Shown here in pieces: positions 57,428 through 64,000 of a stretch of DNA of 64,000 nucleotides. Source of the stretch: Flavobacterium glaciei (lineage in GTDB: Bacteria; Bacteroidota; Bacteroidia; Flavobacteriales; Flavobacteriaceae). How positions within the stretch are numbered: position 1 is the stretch's first letter; each line of letters opens with the position of its first letter. The stretch is from contig NZ_QQBA01000005.1 in NCBI RefSeq assembly GCF_003350545.1, positions 62,001 to 126,000 on the forward strand, given 5' to 3'. The translations under genes and the position numbers were made by a program. Under the pieces are notes generated by a model. The model was not told the DNA's origin and did no database searches. It saw only the letters and a program-made list of their open reading frames with translations.

Positions 57428-59011
57428 ATGAATAAGCTTTTTTTTAGATTACTTGTTTTATTGATGAGTCTATCCTTAATTGGGATAATTCTTGTTCAAG
57501 TGTATTGGTTCAATACTTCATTTAAGAATAATGATGAACAGTTTAAATTCCATGTTAAGCAAGTTATAGGTAATGTTGCTGATAAGATTCAAAAGCAAGA
57601 AACATATAGTTTCTATGATAAAATAAATCATTACAAAGACAGTACTGGAAAAGTGCCTGAAAAGGATGATATATTAGAATTTTATTATGTGCAGAAAAAT
57701 CCAAGAACAAATAAAACGATTATTTATTCTAATAGTATAATTTCTGAGGATTTTAATATATCACCAACGTTCTTTGATAAAAAATTTGATAGTGAAAAAT
57801 TTAAAAGCTTTAGTTCTAAACGGGTAACTGAAGTTTACAATAATAATTCGGTAGATAAATCTGGAGTGAGTCAAAGTTTGATTCCTGATGTTAGAATTGA
57901 AAAATCAGGTAATCTGGATATTTTAGATAATGCTCTTTTTGAAATCTCAGCAAAGGATGTTTTGTCTGCGATGCCTCTTGAAGAACGTGTTTCTATTGAT
58001 GTTTTACAGAAACTGATAAAAAAAGAATTAGCAGAATATGGTATTGAAACAAAATTTGAGTTTGGTATTTACAGCAATAATTTAGCTACTAAAATTAAAT
58101 CAAATGATTTTAAATATGATAAAGAAGCCACCTATTCAATTCCAATATTTACAGATAACGAAGGAAATAGTTCGTACCAATTGTTAGTAACATTTCCGCT
58201 TAAAAAGAAATTTTTGTTGTCAGAACTCGTTAGTATTACAGTTCTTTCTATAGTTTTTACATTAATTATTTTAATAGCTTACACAAGTGCGTTAAATCAA
58301 TTGATTCGTCAACGCCAAATTTCTGAAATCAAAAACGATTTTATTAATAATATGACGCATGAATTTAAGACACCTATTGCAACAATCAATTTAGCTTTGG
58401 ATGCAATAAAAAATCCAAAGATAATAGATGACAAAGAGAAGGTTTTGAGGTACCTTCAAATGATTAAGGATGAAAATAAACGTATGCATGCACAAGTTGA
58501 AAATGTACTTCGCATTTCTAAATTAGAAAAGAAAGAATTAGATATTACTAAGGAATCAAACAATATTCATGAAATTATTGAAGATGCAATAGACCATGTA
58601 AATTTAATTTTAGAAGACAGGCAAGGATCAATTAGCTGTCATTTTAAAGCCATTAGAACAACAGTATTAATTAACGATGTACATTTTACTAATGTCATTG
58701 TGAATATTTTAGAAAACGCGATAAAATACTCGCCTGAGATTCCTGAAATTGAAATTTTTACTGAAAATATTAAAGATATGGTCATTATCAAAGTTAAAGA
58801 TAGTGGTTTGGGAATGAGTAAAATAGCTCAAAAAAGAATTTTTGAAAAATTTTACAGAGAGCATACTGGTGACATTCATAACGTTAAAGGTCACGGTTTA
58901 GGATTAGCTTACGTAAAAAGAATTGTTGACGATCATAATGGTCAAGTATATGTAGAAAGTGAAAAGGGAAAAGGGAGTACCTTCATAATAAAATTACCAT
59001 TAATAAATTAG
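57428..59011 (+). CDS. Sensor histidine kinase (RprX-like)
   Basis: 527 residues. Two membrane segments (about 8-28 and 275-292) bracket a large periplasmic sensor region of about 245 residues. Then come HisKA with H311 in NNMTHEFKTPIATINLAL and an ATPase domain with N-box NVIVNILENAIKYSPE, G1 VKDSGLGMS, F-box IFEKFYREHTGD and G2 GHGLGLAYVKRIV. It is complete, unlike the kinase at 14.5 kb, and pairs with the regulator four bases downstream. The layout resembles RprX/RprY of Bacteroides. An alternative start is M13. Confidence 0.93.
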   Translation: MNKLFFRLLVLLMSLSLIGIILVQVYWFNTSFKNNDEQFKFHVKQVIGNVADKIQKQETYSFYDKINHYKDSTGKVPEKDDILEFYYVQKNPRTNKTIIYSNSIISEDFNISPTFFDKKFDSEKFKSFSSKRVTEVYNNNSVDKSGVSQSLIPDVRIEKSGNLDILDNALFEISAKDVLSAMPLEERVSIDVLQKLIKKELAEYGIETKFEFGIYSNNLATKIKSNDFKYDKEATYSIPIFTDNEGNSSYQLLVTFPLKKKFLLSELVSITVLSIVFTLIILIAYTSALNQLIRQRQISEIKNDFINNMTHEFKTPIATINLALDAIKNPKIIDDKEKVLRYLQMIKDENKRMHAQVENVLRISKLEKKELDITKESNNIHEIIEDAIDHVNLILEDRQGSISCHFKAIRTTVLINDVHFTNVIVNILENAIKYSPEIPEIEIFTENIKDMVIIKVKDSGLGMSKIAQKRIFEKFYREHTGDIHNVKGHGLGLAYVKRIVDDHNGQVYVESEKGKGSTFIIKLPLIN

Positions 59012-59014
59012 AAT

Positions 59015-59731
59015 ATGGAAAATGTAAATAAAAAAATACTTCTTGTTGAAGACGACCTTAATTTTGGTGCGGTTTTAAAAGATTATTTAATGCTAAATGA
59101 TTTTGATGTAACTTTGGCCAAAAATGGAATGGAAGGATTTGAAAAGTTCAAAAAGGATACCTATGATCTATGTATTCTGGATGTAATGATGCCTTATAAA
59201 GATGGTTATACATTAGCGAAAGAAATTAGAGAAAAAAATAATGAAGTGCCTATTATATTTTTGACAGCAAAATCTATGAAAGAAGATGTGTTAAAAGGAT
59301 ATAAAGCTGGCGCTGACGATTACTTGAATAAACCTTTTGATTCAGAAGTATTGTTGATGAAAATCAAAGCAATAATCCAAAGAAAATCATCGGATACTAA
59401 AACAGAGCAAGTACAGTTTGAATTCAATATTGGAAAATTTCATTTGAATTCAAAGTTGCGTTTTCTAACTTTTAAGGATGAAGAACCAATAAAATTGTCT
59501 CCAAAAGAGAATGAATTATTAAAAATGTTAATACTTCATGAAAATGATTTGATGCCAAGAGAATTAGCCTTGACTAAAATCTGGAGAGATGACAACTATT
59601 TTACTTCAAGAAGTATGGATGTGTACATCGCCAAGCTAAGAAAATATCTAAAACTCGATGAGGATGTTGAAATTTTAAACATCCACGGAGAAGGATTCAG
59701 ATTAGTGGTTAAAAATAAAGTAGCAGAATAA
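59015..59731 (+). CDS. OmpR-family response regulator (RprY-like)
   Basis: 238 residues. The receiver domain has ILLVEDDLNFG, the phospho-acceptor Asp56 in DLCILDVMMPYKDGY, IIFLTAKSMKEDVLKG and DDYLNKPFD. The C-terminal winged helix has LSPKENELLKMLILHENDLM, RSMDVYIAKLRKYLKLDED and ILNIHGEGFRLVV. It is cognate to the upstream kinase by position. A strong terminator follows. Confidence 0.95.
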   Translation: MENVNKKILLVEDDLNFGAVLKDYLMLNDFDVTLAKNGMEGFEKFKKDTYDLCILDVMMPYKDGYTLAKEIREKNNEVPIIFLTAKSMKEDVLKGYKAGADDYLNKPFDSEVLLMKIKAIIQRKSSDTKTEQVQFEFNIGKFHLNSKLRFLTFKDEEPIKLSPKENELLKMLILHENDLMPRELALTKIWRDDNYFTSRSMDVYIAKLRKYLKLDEDVEILNIHGEGFRLVVKNKVAE

Positions 59732-59739
59732 ATACAGAT

Positions 59740-59768
59740 AAGCCTCAAGAAATTGAGGCTTTTTTTTT
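59740..59768 (+). terminator. Terminator of the two-component operon
   Basis: Perfect stem AAGCCTCAA/TTGAGGCTT with a GAAA tetraloop and eight T; it stands between convergent genes. Confidence 0.94.
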
Positions 59769-59780
59769 GGATTTAAAAGA

Positions 59781-60524
59781 CTATTTTTTCCAGTTCAATT
59801 GTAATGCAAAACTTGTTTTATCTTCTTTTGTAATACTAAAAACGGTTTCTTTTTCGGATATATTTTCGTGAATTACTACTTTATCTTTTAGGGATAATTC
59901 TTTTAAGAAATTCATTTCGAAGCTTTCGATATGTTGATTAAGTATTAATTCTTCATCGGCTAAATCCAAACACCATTCTAGATATTTGACATTATTGACA
60001 TGATTTACAATATCTAAATCAGATAAAAAGACATTTTTTTCGAAAACTATTTCTTTCTCTTTGTTAATATTGATTTTAGAGAAACCTTCAAGAGTAGCTC
60101 TTTTTTCAGGATATAATTCAAAATGTTCATAAGGCAACGCTAATCCTTCTGGTCGACGTTTTTTAGTATTGAATACTGCCCAGAAAGTCTCAGAGCCTAC
60201 AATTTTTTCTCCATTTACATGCATTTCTAATGCTCTAACTGAACGGGAATTTTCTAAGGAATTAATCCATGTTTTTACGGTTACAGTATCACCCCATTTT
60301 GGTAATTTGGTTATCTCGACACGCATTCTGCTTAAAACCCATGCTTGGTCAAATTCCTGCATGTCCGTAAAACTGATTCCGCCTACTTCTGAATGAGCAG
60401 CAGCCGTTAATTGCAGTATATTACATAAATCTGTGTATTTTAAAAAACCGTTTGGTGCGCATTGTGTAAAATTGATTTCCCAATCTTTGCTTAATATGGA
60501 AGTGAAATTTGGAGAGATAGGCAT
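59781..60524 (-). CDS. Acyl-ACP thioesterase, FatA/FatB-like
   Basis: 247 residues with a double hot-dog fold. First half: LQLTAAAHSEVGGISFTDMQ, WVLSRMRVEITKLPKWGDTV and TWINSLENSRSVRALEM. Second half carries the catalytic region VFLSDLDIVNHVNNVKYLEW (DxNxHxNN type) and SFEMNFLKELSLKDKVVI. It releases fatty acids from acyl carrier protein. No signal peptide, so cytoplasmic. It lies 51 bases downstream of miaA and could share its transcript. Confidence 0.92.
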   Translation of the reverse strand: MPISPNFTSILSKDWEINFTQCAPNGFLKYTDLCNILQLTAAAHSEVGGISFTDMQEFDQAWVLSRMRVEITKLPKWGDTVTVKTWINSLENSRSVRALEMHVNGEKIVGSETFWAVFNTKKRRPEGLALPYEHFELYPEKRATLEGFSKININKEKEIVFEKNVFLSDLDIVNHVNNVKYLEWCLDLADEELILNQHIESFEMNFLKELSLKDKVVIHENISEKETVFSITKEDKTSFALQLNWKK

Positions 60525-60575
60525 ATAAATAATTATGAATTATGAATTTGTATTTTAGACATTTAATGTATTGGT

Positions 60576-61493
60576 TTACTTTTTTGAATTAATGTAATCC
60601 ACAATAGTTTCATAGGGAGTTTCAAAATCAAACCATTTGGTATTTTCATTTCTTTTGAACCAAGTCAATTGACGTTTAGAAAATCGTCGGGTGTTTTTCT
60701 TAATTTCTTCGATGGCAAATTCTAATGAAATTTCTCTATCAAAATAACTGAATAATTCTCGATAACCCACGGTTTGTAATGCATTCAACTCCTTGTTTGG
60801 AAATAAAGTTTTTGCTTCTGCTAATAAACCTTCGTTCATCATAATGTCTACGCGTTGATTGATTCGGTTGTAGATGTTTTTTCTGTCGGCTTCTAGACCT
60901 ATTAAAATTGGCGTAAAATTGCGACTGTTTTGCTTTTGATTTAAAAAAGATGAATATGGTTTTCCAGAACCTAGACATACTTCTACAAAACGCATCATTC
61001 GTTGCGGGTTTTGTAAAGTTTGAGGATTTTCGGCAGTTAAAGTTTTATAATATTCAGGATCTAAAATTTCGAGTTTTTGCTGTAAATATCCGATTCCTAG
61101 TTTTTCATAATTTGAATTTATTTCTAAACGAACTGCTGCATCAATTTCTGGAAATTCATCAAAACCTTTTAGAATTGCATCGACGTACAATCCGGAACCA
61201 CCTACGAGAATTGCATAATCATTAGTTAAAAATAGGTCGTCCAGTTTTGCAATCGCTTCTTTCTCGAAATCACCTACGGTGTAATTCTCGAATATGGATT
61301 TATTTTGAATGAAATGGTGTTTTGCTGCAGCTAATTCTGTTTTGTTTGGAACTGCTGTTCCAATAGCCATTTCTTTGAAAAACTGTCGGCTGTCGCAGGA
61401 AAGAATATCACATTTGAAATAATTAGCTAAAACAATGCTTAAGGAAGTTTTTCCGATAGCTGTAGGTCCGACAATAGTGATTAGGTATTTCAT
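60576..61493 (-). CDS. miaA: tRNA dimethylallyltransferase
   Basis: 305 residues. It adds dimethylallyl to A37 of tRNAs that read codons starting with U. P-loop TIVGPTAIGKTSLSIVLA, SCDSRQFFKEMAIGTAVPNK, HHFIQNKSIFENYTVGDFE, LVGGSGLYVDAILKGFDEFP and QTVGYRELFSYFD with TRRFSKRQLTWFKRN at the end are all typical. It precedes the thioesterase on the same strand. Confidence 0.97.
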   Translation of the reverse strand: MKYLITIVGPTAIGKTSLSIVLANYFKCDILSCDSRQFFKEMAIGTAVPNKTELAAAKHHFIQNKSIFENYTVGDFEKEAIAKLDDLFLTNDYAILVGGSGLYVDAILKGFDEFPEIDAAVRLEINSNYEKLGIGYLQQKLEILDPEYYKTLTAENPQTLQNPQRMMRFVEVCLGSGKPYSSFLNQKQNSRNFTPILIGLEADRKNIYNRINQRVDIMMNEGLLAEAKTLFPNKELNALQTVGYRELFSYFDREISLEFAIEEIKKNTRRFSKRQLTWFKRNENTKWFDFETPYETIVDYINSKK

Positions 61494-61499
61494 ATTTTT

Positions 61500-61641
61500 T
61501 TAACCCAGATGGAAATGGAAACCCCGCAGTTATGAAAGTTAGTTTTTCTTGGTATAAAAGAGCGACTGGAGGAAGCTCCTTTTATGCCTTAGAAAAACAA
61601 CTGAAGTAACGAGGAGTTGCAGTGTACAGCTGGAATTGCTT
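61500..61641 (-). repeat. Dispersed structured intergenic repeat, copy B
   Basis: On the plus strand it opens AACCCAGATGGAAATGGAAA and closes GTAACGAGGAGTTGCAGTGT; the reverse complement matches the outer blocks of copies A and C. A long central hairpin pairs GTTTTTCT (61542-61549) with AGAAAAAC (61591-61598), and GGTATAAAAGAGC with GCTCCTTTTATGCC inside it. It fills the gap between miaA and the channel gene. Confidence 0.65.
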
Positions 61642-61653
61642 CAAATTAATAAA

Positions 61654-62484
61654 TTATAGTTCTGCTCCGCAATGGAAGCAATATTTAGCATTAAATTCGT
61701 GACCCTCGGTACCGCATTCATTACAAGGATTGATTCTCTCAGACCTTGGTTTTTTGCGGTTGCTGTTAGCAAATTCAGCTGAAACAATCCCTGTAGGCAC
61801 CGCTATTATTCCGTAACCCATAATCATTACTACTGAAGCAATGGCTTGTCCGAGTGGCGTTATGGGCGAAATATCTCCATATCCAACGGTGGTAAGCGTA
61901 ACGATGGTCCAGTAAATACTGATAGGAATGCTGGTGAATCCGCCTTCTTCCCCCTCGATTACATACATTACAGAACCTATTATGATGCTGCTGATGAGCA
62001 TGAAATAGATAAAAATCAATATTTTACCTCGGCTGGCAATCAAAGCTTCTTTTAAATGTGTGGACTGACTGGAGAATTGTGGATGCTTTAAAATTTTAAA
62101 TAAACGCAATAATCGGAGTGCTCTGACGACTGTTAAAATACTTGTTCCAGCAAAAAACAACGAGAAATACATGGGTAAAGTCGCTATCAAATCAATAATT
62201 CCATAGAAACTAAATATGTATTTCCAGGGTTTTTGGATTGAAATGATGCGCAGAATGTATTCTAAAGTAAAAAACACAGTGATTACCCACTCTAAAATAA
62301 TGAGTTCGTGATGGTATTTAATATCGAAACCTTTTACAGTTTCGAGCATGACGATAATGACACTTAATAGAATTACGCCTAAAAGAACAAGATCAAATAA
62401 TCGTCCGGAAACTGTATTGGTTCCGTAAATTACGATATTAGTTTTTTGTCTGAAAGCGTCAAATTTCGACTTAATTCTTTGCAT
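61654..62484 (-). CDS. Voltage-gated-type potassium channel with zinc-ribbon tail
   Basis: 276 residues with six membrane segments and a pore. The S4-like helix is TVVRALRLLRLFKIL with regularly spaced Arg, and the selectivity filter TTVGYGDISP (TVGYGD 199-204) predicts potassium. The cytoplasmic end NRKKPRSER is followed by a four-Cys zinc ribbon, CNEC (254, 257) and CFHC (269, 272), which is uncommon on a bacterial Kv channel and may aid assembly or sensing. It probably forms a tetramer in the inner membrane. Confidence 0.92.
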   Translation of the reverse strand: MQRIKSKFDAFRQKTNIVIYGTNTVSGRLFDLVLLGVILLSVIIVMLETVKGFDIKYHHELIILEWVITVFFTLEYILRIISIQKPWKYIFSFYGIIDLIATLPMYFSLFFAGTSILTVVRALRLLRLFKILKHPQFSSQSTHLKEALIASRGKILIFIYFMLISSIIIGSVMYVIEGEEGGFTSIPISIYWTIVTLTTVGYGDISPITPLGQAIASVVMIMGYGIIAVPTGIVSAEFANSNRKKPRSERINPCNECGTEGHEFNAKYCFHCGAEL

Positions 62485-62511
62485 AATGAAGTTTAAATTA
62501 TTTGCAATCGA

Positions 62512-63873
62512 TTAGAATTTTATGATTTTCAATGTTTTACTTTTTCTAACGTGACCTTGAATGATATTGCGTACATCCCTATTATTTTGCATAGGAATAA
62601 TAATATTTTTAAGAATTTCAATATTGTTTATTTGATAGTTTAAATCATAAAAAGCATAGCCTTTGTACAACCCGTTTTCTATCAAAACTGCAGAACGTTC
62701 GCTGATGGTTCTACCTTTGTCAATCAAAACCATATTTTGGTTTTCAAAGGTATTTTTATCTATAAATTCTTGAACTCTTGCGTTGTACACTTCTGGAGAA
62801 ATTTCGCCTATACAAGCTCCGTCACATTCTTTTATACTGTATTGAAAACAATTGGATTTAGAATGATACAAACCGGTTAATTTCTGGCATAAATTGTAAT
62901 GAGAGGTGATTCTGAATAACGCATTTTTACCTTCTTGAATGGAAGTAAAGGAGGTGATTTCTTTTTTTCGACCGTCCGCTTTTTGTAGTTTCAAGTTAAC
63001 GTACCCATTGTCGTCTTTCTCCGCATACAAAGCCAGTTGAAAAATACTTTTTCGTTGTGCTCTGTTGTAAATGGGTTTGTTGATTTTTATTTCTTCACTT
63101 TCTTTTAATAAAGCTATTAATTCACTTCCGGTTTCATCATAAGTTACGGTGAAAACTTCGGCTTGAATCTTTTTACATTTCGTGGAGGTTCCTGTAAAAT
63201 GCTGGTTGATGCGTTTTTTTATGTTTCGGCTTTTGCCAATGTAAATTAGATTCCCTTTTTCATTATGAATGTAATAGATACCAGTTTTAGCAGGTAAGCC
63301 AGCCACAATATCAAGTAATTTAGGAGCAATTCCTTTTTCGATTTCCAGTTTTATAAAATCTTTTACGATTTCTTTCTCTAGATCTTTTTCTAGAAGAATT
63401 TTGAATAGTTTAACAGTTGCTAAAGCATCTCCACTTGCTCTGTGTCTGTCTGCCATTGGGATTCCAAGAGCACGAACTAATTTTCCTAAACTATGAGAGG
63501 GTTGCTCTGGCAGTAATTTTTGTGATAGAGCAACGGTGCAAAGTGTTTTTGCTTCAAAGTCATAGCCTAATCGTCGGAATTCAGTTCTTAGGATTCTGTA
63601 ATCAAAAGAGGCGTTATGAGCCACGATTACACAATCATTTGTCATTTCGATGATGCGTTTTGCTACTTCAAAAAACTTGGGTGCCGATTGTAACATGGCG
63701 TTATTGATACCAGTGAGTTTGACCACAAAAGGCTGAATTGGGATTTCTGGATTGACCAAACTAACAAACTGATCCACGATTTCATGTCCATCAAATTTAT
63801 AGATGGCAATTTCAGTGATTCCTTCTTCGTTAAATTGTCCTCCAGTGGTTTCTATGTCGAGTATTGCGTACAA
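62512..63873 (-). CDS. DEDDh exonuclease fused to a GIY-YIG nuclease (DnaQ-UvrC/Cho-like)
   Basis: 453 residues. N-terminal DnaQ-type exonuclease: D6 and E8 in AILDIETTGG, D91 in AHNASFDYRIL, H144 and D149 in RHRASGDALATV. Then a GIY-YIG nuclease domain (GIYYIHNEKGNLIYIGKSRN, 198-217) and a UvrC-like middle region with a Cys-bearing KECDGACIGEISPEVYN. The UvrB-binding and helix-hairpin-helix parts of UvrC are absent, as in Cho-type enzymes. The fusion is known in several bacterial groups and suggests incision plus trimming in DNA repair. Confidence 0.92.
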   Translation of the reverse strand: MYAILDIETTGGQFNEEGITEIAIYKFDGHEIVDQFVSLVNPEIPIQPFVVKLTGINNAMLQSAPKFFEVAKRIIEMTNDCVIVAHNASFDYRILRTEFRRLGYDFEAKTLCTVALSQKLLPEQPSHSLGKLVRALGIPMADRHRASGDALATVKLFKILLEKDLEKEIVKDFIKLEIEKGIAPKLLDIVAGLPAKTGIYYIHNEKGNLIYIGKSRNIKKRINQHFTGTSTKCKKIQAEVFTVTYDETGSELIALLKESEEIKINKPIYNRAQRKSIFQLALYAEKDDNGYVNLKLQKADGRKKEITSFTSIQEGKNALFRITSHYNLCQKLTGLYHSKSNCFQYSIKECDGACIGEISPEVYNARVQEFIDKNTFENQNMVLIDKGRTISERSAVLIENGLYKGYAFYDLNYQINNIEILKNIIIPMQNNRDVRNIIQGHVRKSKTLKIIKF

Positions 63874-63985
63874 AATAAGTATTCAGTGTTCAGTTTTTAG
63901 TATTAAGTTTTTAAGAAGATATTATCTCTTCTTCAATCAAAAATCATTAATCTTAGATTAAAAATCAAAAATTAATTTCTTCCCC

Positions 63986-63993
63986 CAAAGATA
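63986..63993 (-). promoter_or_regulatory. Candidate -7 box of the DnaQ/GIY-YIG gene
   Basis: TATCTTTG on the minus strand, 113 bases before the start codon at the window edge; any -33 element lies outside. The 63874-63985 stretch is simple AT-rich sequence with nothing else recognised. Confidence 0.4.
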
Positions 63994-64000
63994 CTACTTC

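Noticed and set aside
63400..63660. Plus-strand small frame within the DnaQ/GIY-YIG gene
   Set aside because: It is a shadow of the exonuclease domain, whose catalytic motifs are all on the minus strand.

Overview
The window looks like a piece of a Flavobacterium-type chromosome (Bacteroidota). The DNA is AT-rich and densely coded. The promoters follow the Bacteroidota pattern: a TTG or TTTG, about 17-23 bases, then TAnnTTTG. Marker families such as DUF4835, DUF2147, DUF1599, a long RpoZ-type omega and a SusB-like GH97 enzyme point the same way. A proteorhodopsin with a Blh carotene-cleaving enzyme suggests an aquatic, light-using flavobacterium. No tRNA, rRNA, CRISPR array, insertion sequence or prophage was seen.

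Layout. 1-3.0 kb: the 3' end of dnaK, then divergent blh and proteorhodopsin. 3.0-3.4 kb: terminators, a short palindromic repeat and a 15-base tandem repeat. 3.4-14.5 kb: a large secreted metzincin-like protease, CorA, Pta-AckA, a GH97 glycosidase and an M28 peptidase. 14.5-18.2 kb, minus strand: a frameshifted PAS histidine kinase, a barrel protein, kdsA and a small lipoprotein. 18.6-19.6 kb: a two-gene YeeE/YedE sulfur transporter. 19.7-21.6 kb: a lysoplasmalogenase-like and an alkylglycerol-monooxygenase-like gene side by side, a possible ether-lipid module. 21.7-28.4 kb: clpS, prmA, tpiA, a TlpA protein, a DoxX/BT_3928 protein and DUF1599, facing folP, with a porin on the opposite strand between prmA and tpiA. 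28.4-36.6 kb: rlmH, a CIA30 protein, a lipoprotein with two HGQxNHRC boxes, nadC, a YihY protein, DUF2147, priA and a LytTR regulator.

36.7-41.7 kb: rpsF-rpsR-rplI, a TonB-dependent receptor and a small conserved protein. 41.8-45.8 kb: a ligA about 150 residues too long, overlapping a DEDDh exonuclease that ends in its own ligase-like BRCT domain, then a membrane protein. This is the most unusual spot in the window and may record a recombination into the 3' half of ligA. 45.9-47.8 kb: a 5'-nucleotidase split into two genes in swapped order. 47.8-55.6 kb: a housekeeping run of dapA, bamD, rpoZ, coaBC, DUF4835, recN and fabV. 55.8-64 kb: a glycosyltransferase, coaE, an RprXY-like two-component pair, an acyl-ACP thioesterase, miaA, a voltage-gated-type potassium channel and a DnaQ/GIY-YIG nuclease.

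Three copies of a degenerate, structured intergenic repeat lie at 32.8, 46.8 and 61.5 kb, in no fixed orientation to the genes. Several start codons were moved downstream of the longest reading frame, because a TAnnTTTG promoter box or family alignment shows that the longer N-terminus is not translated.
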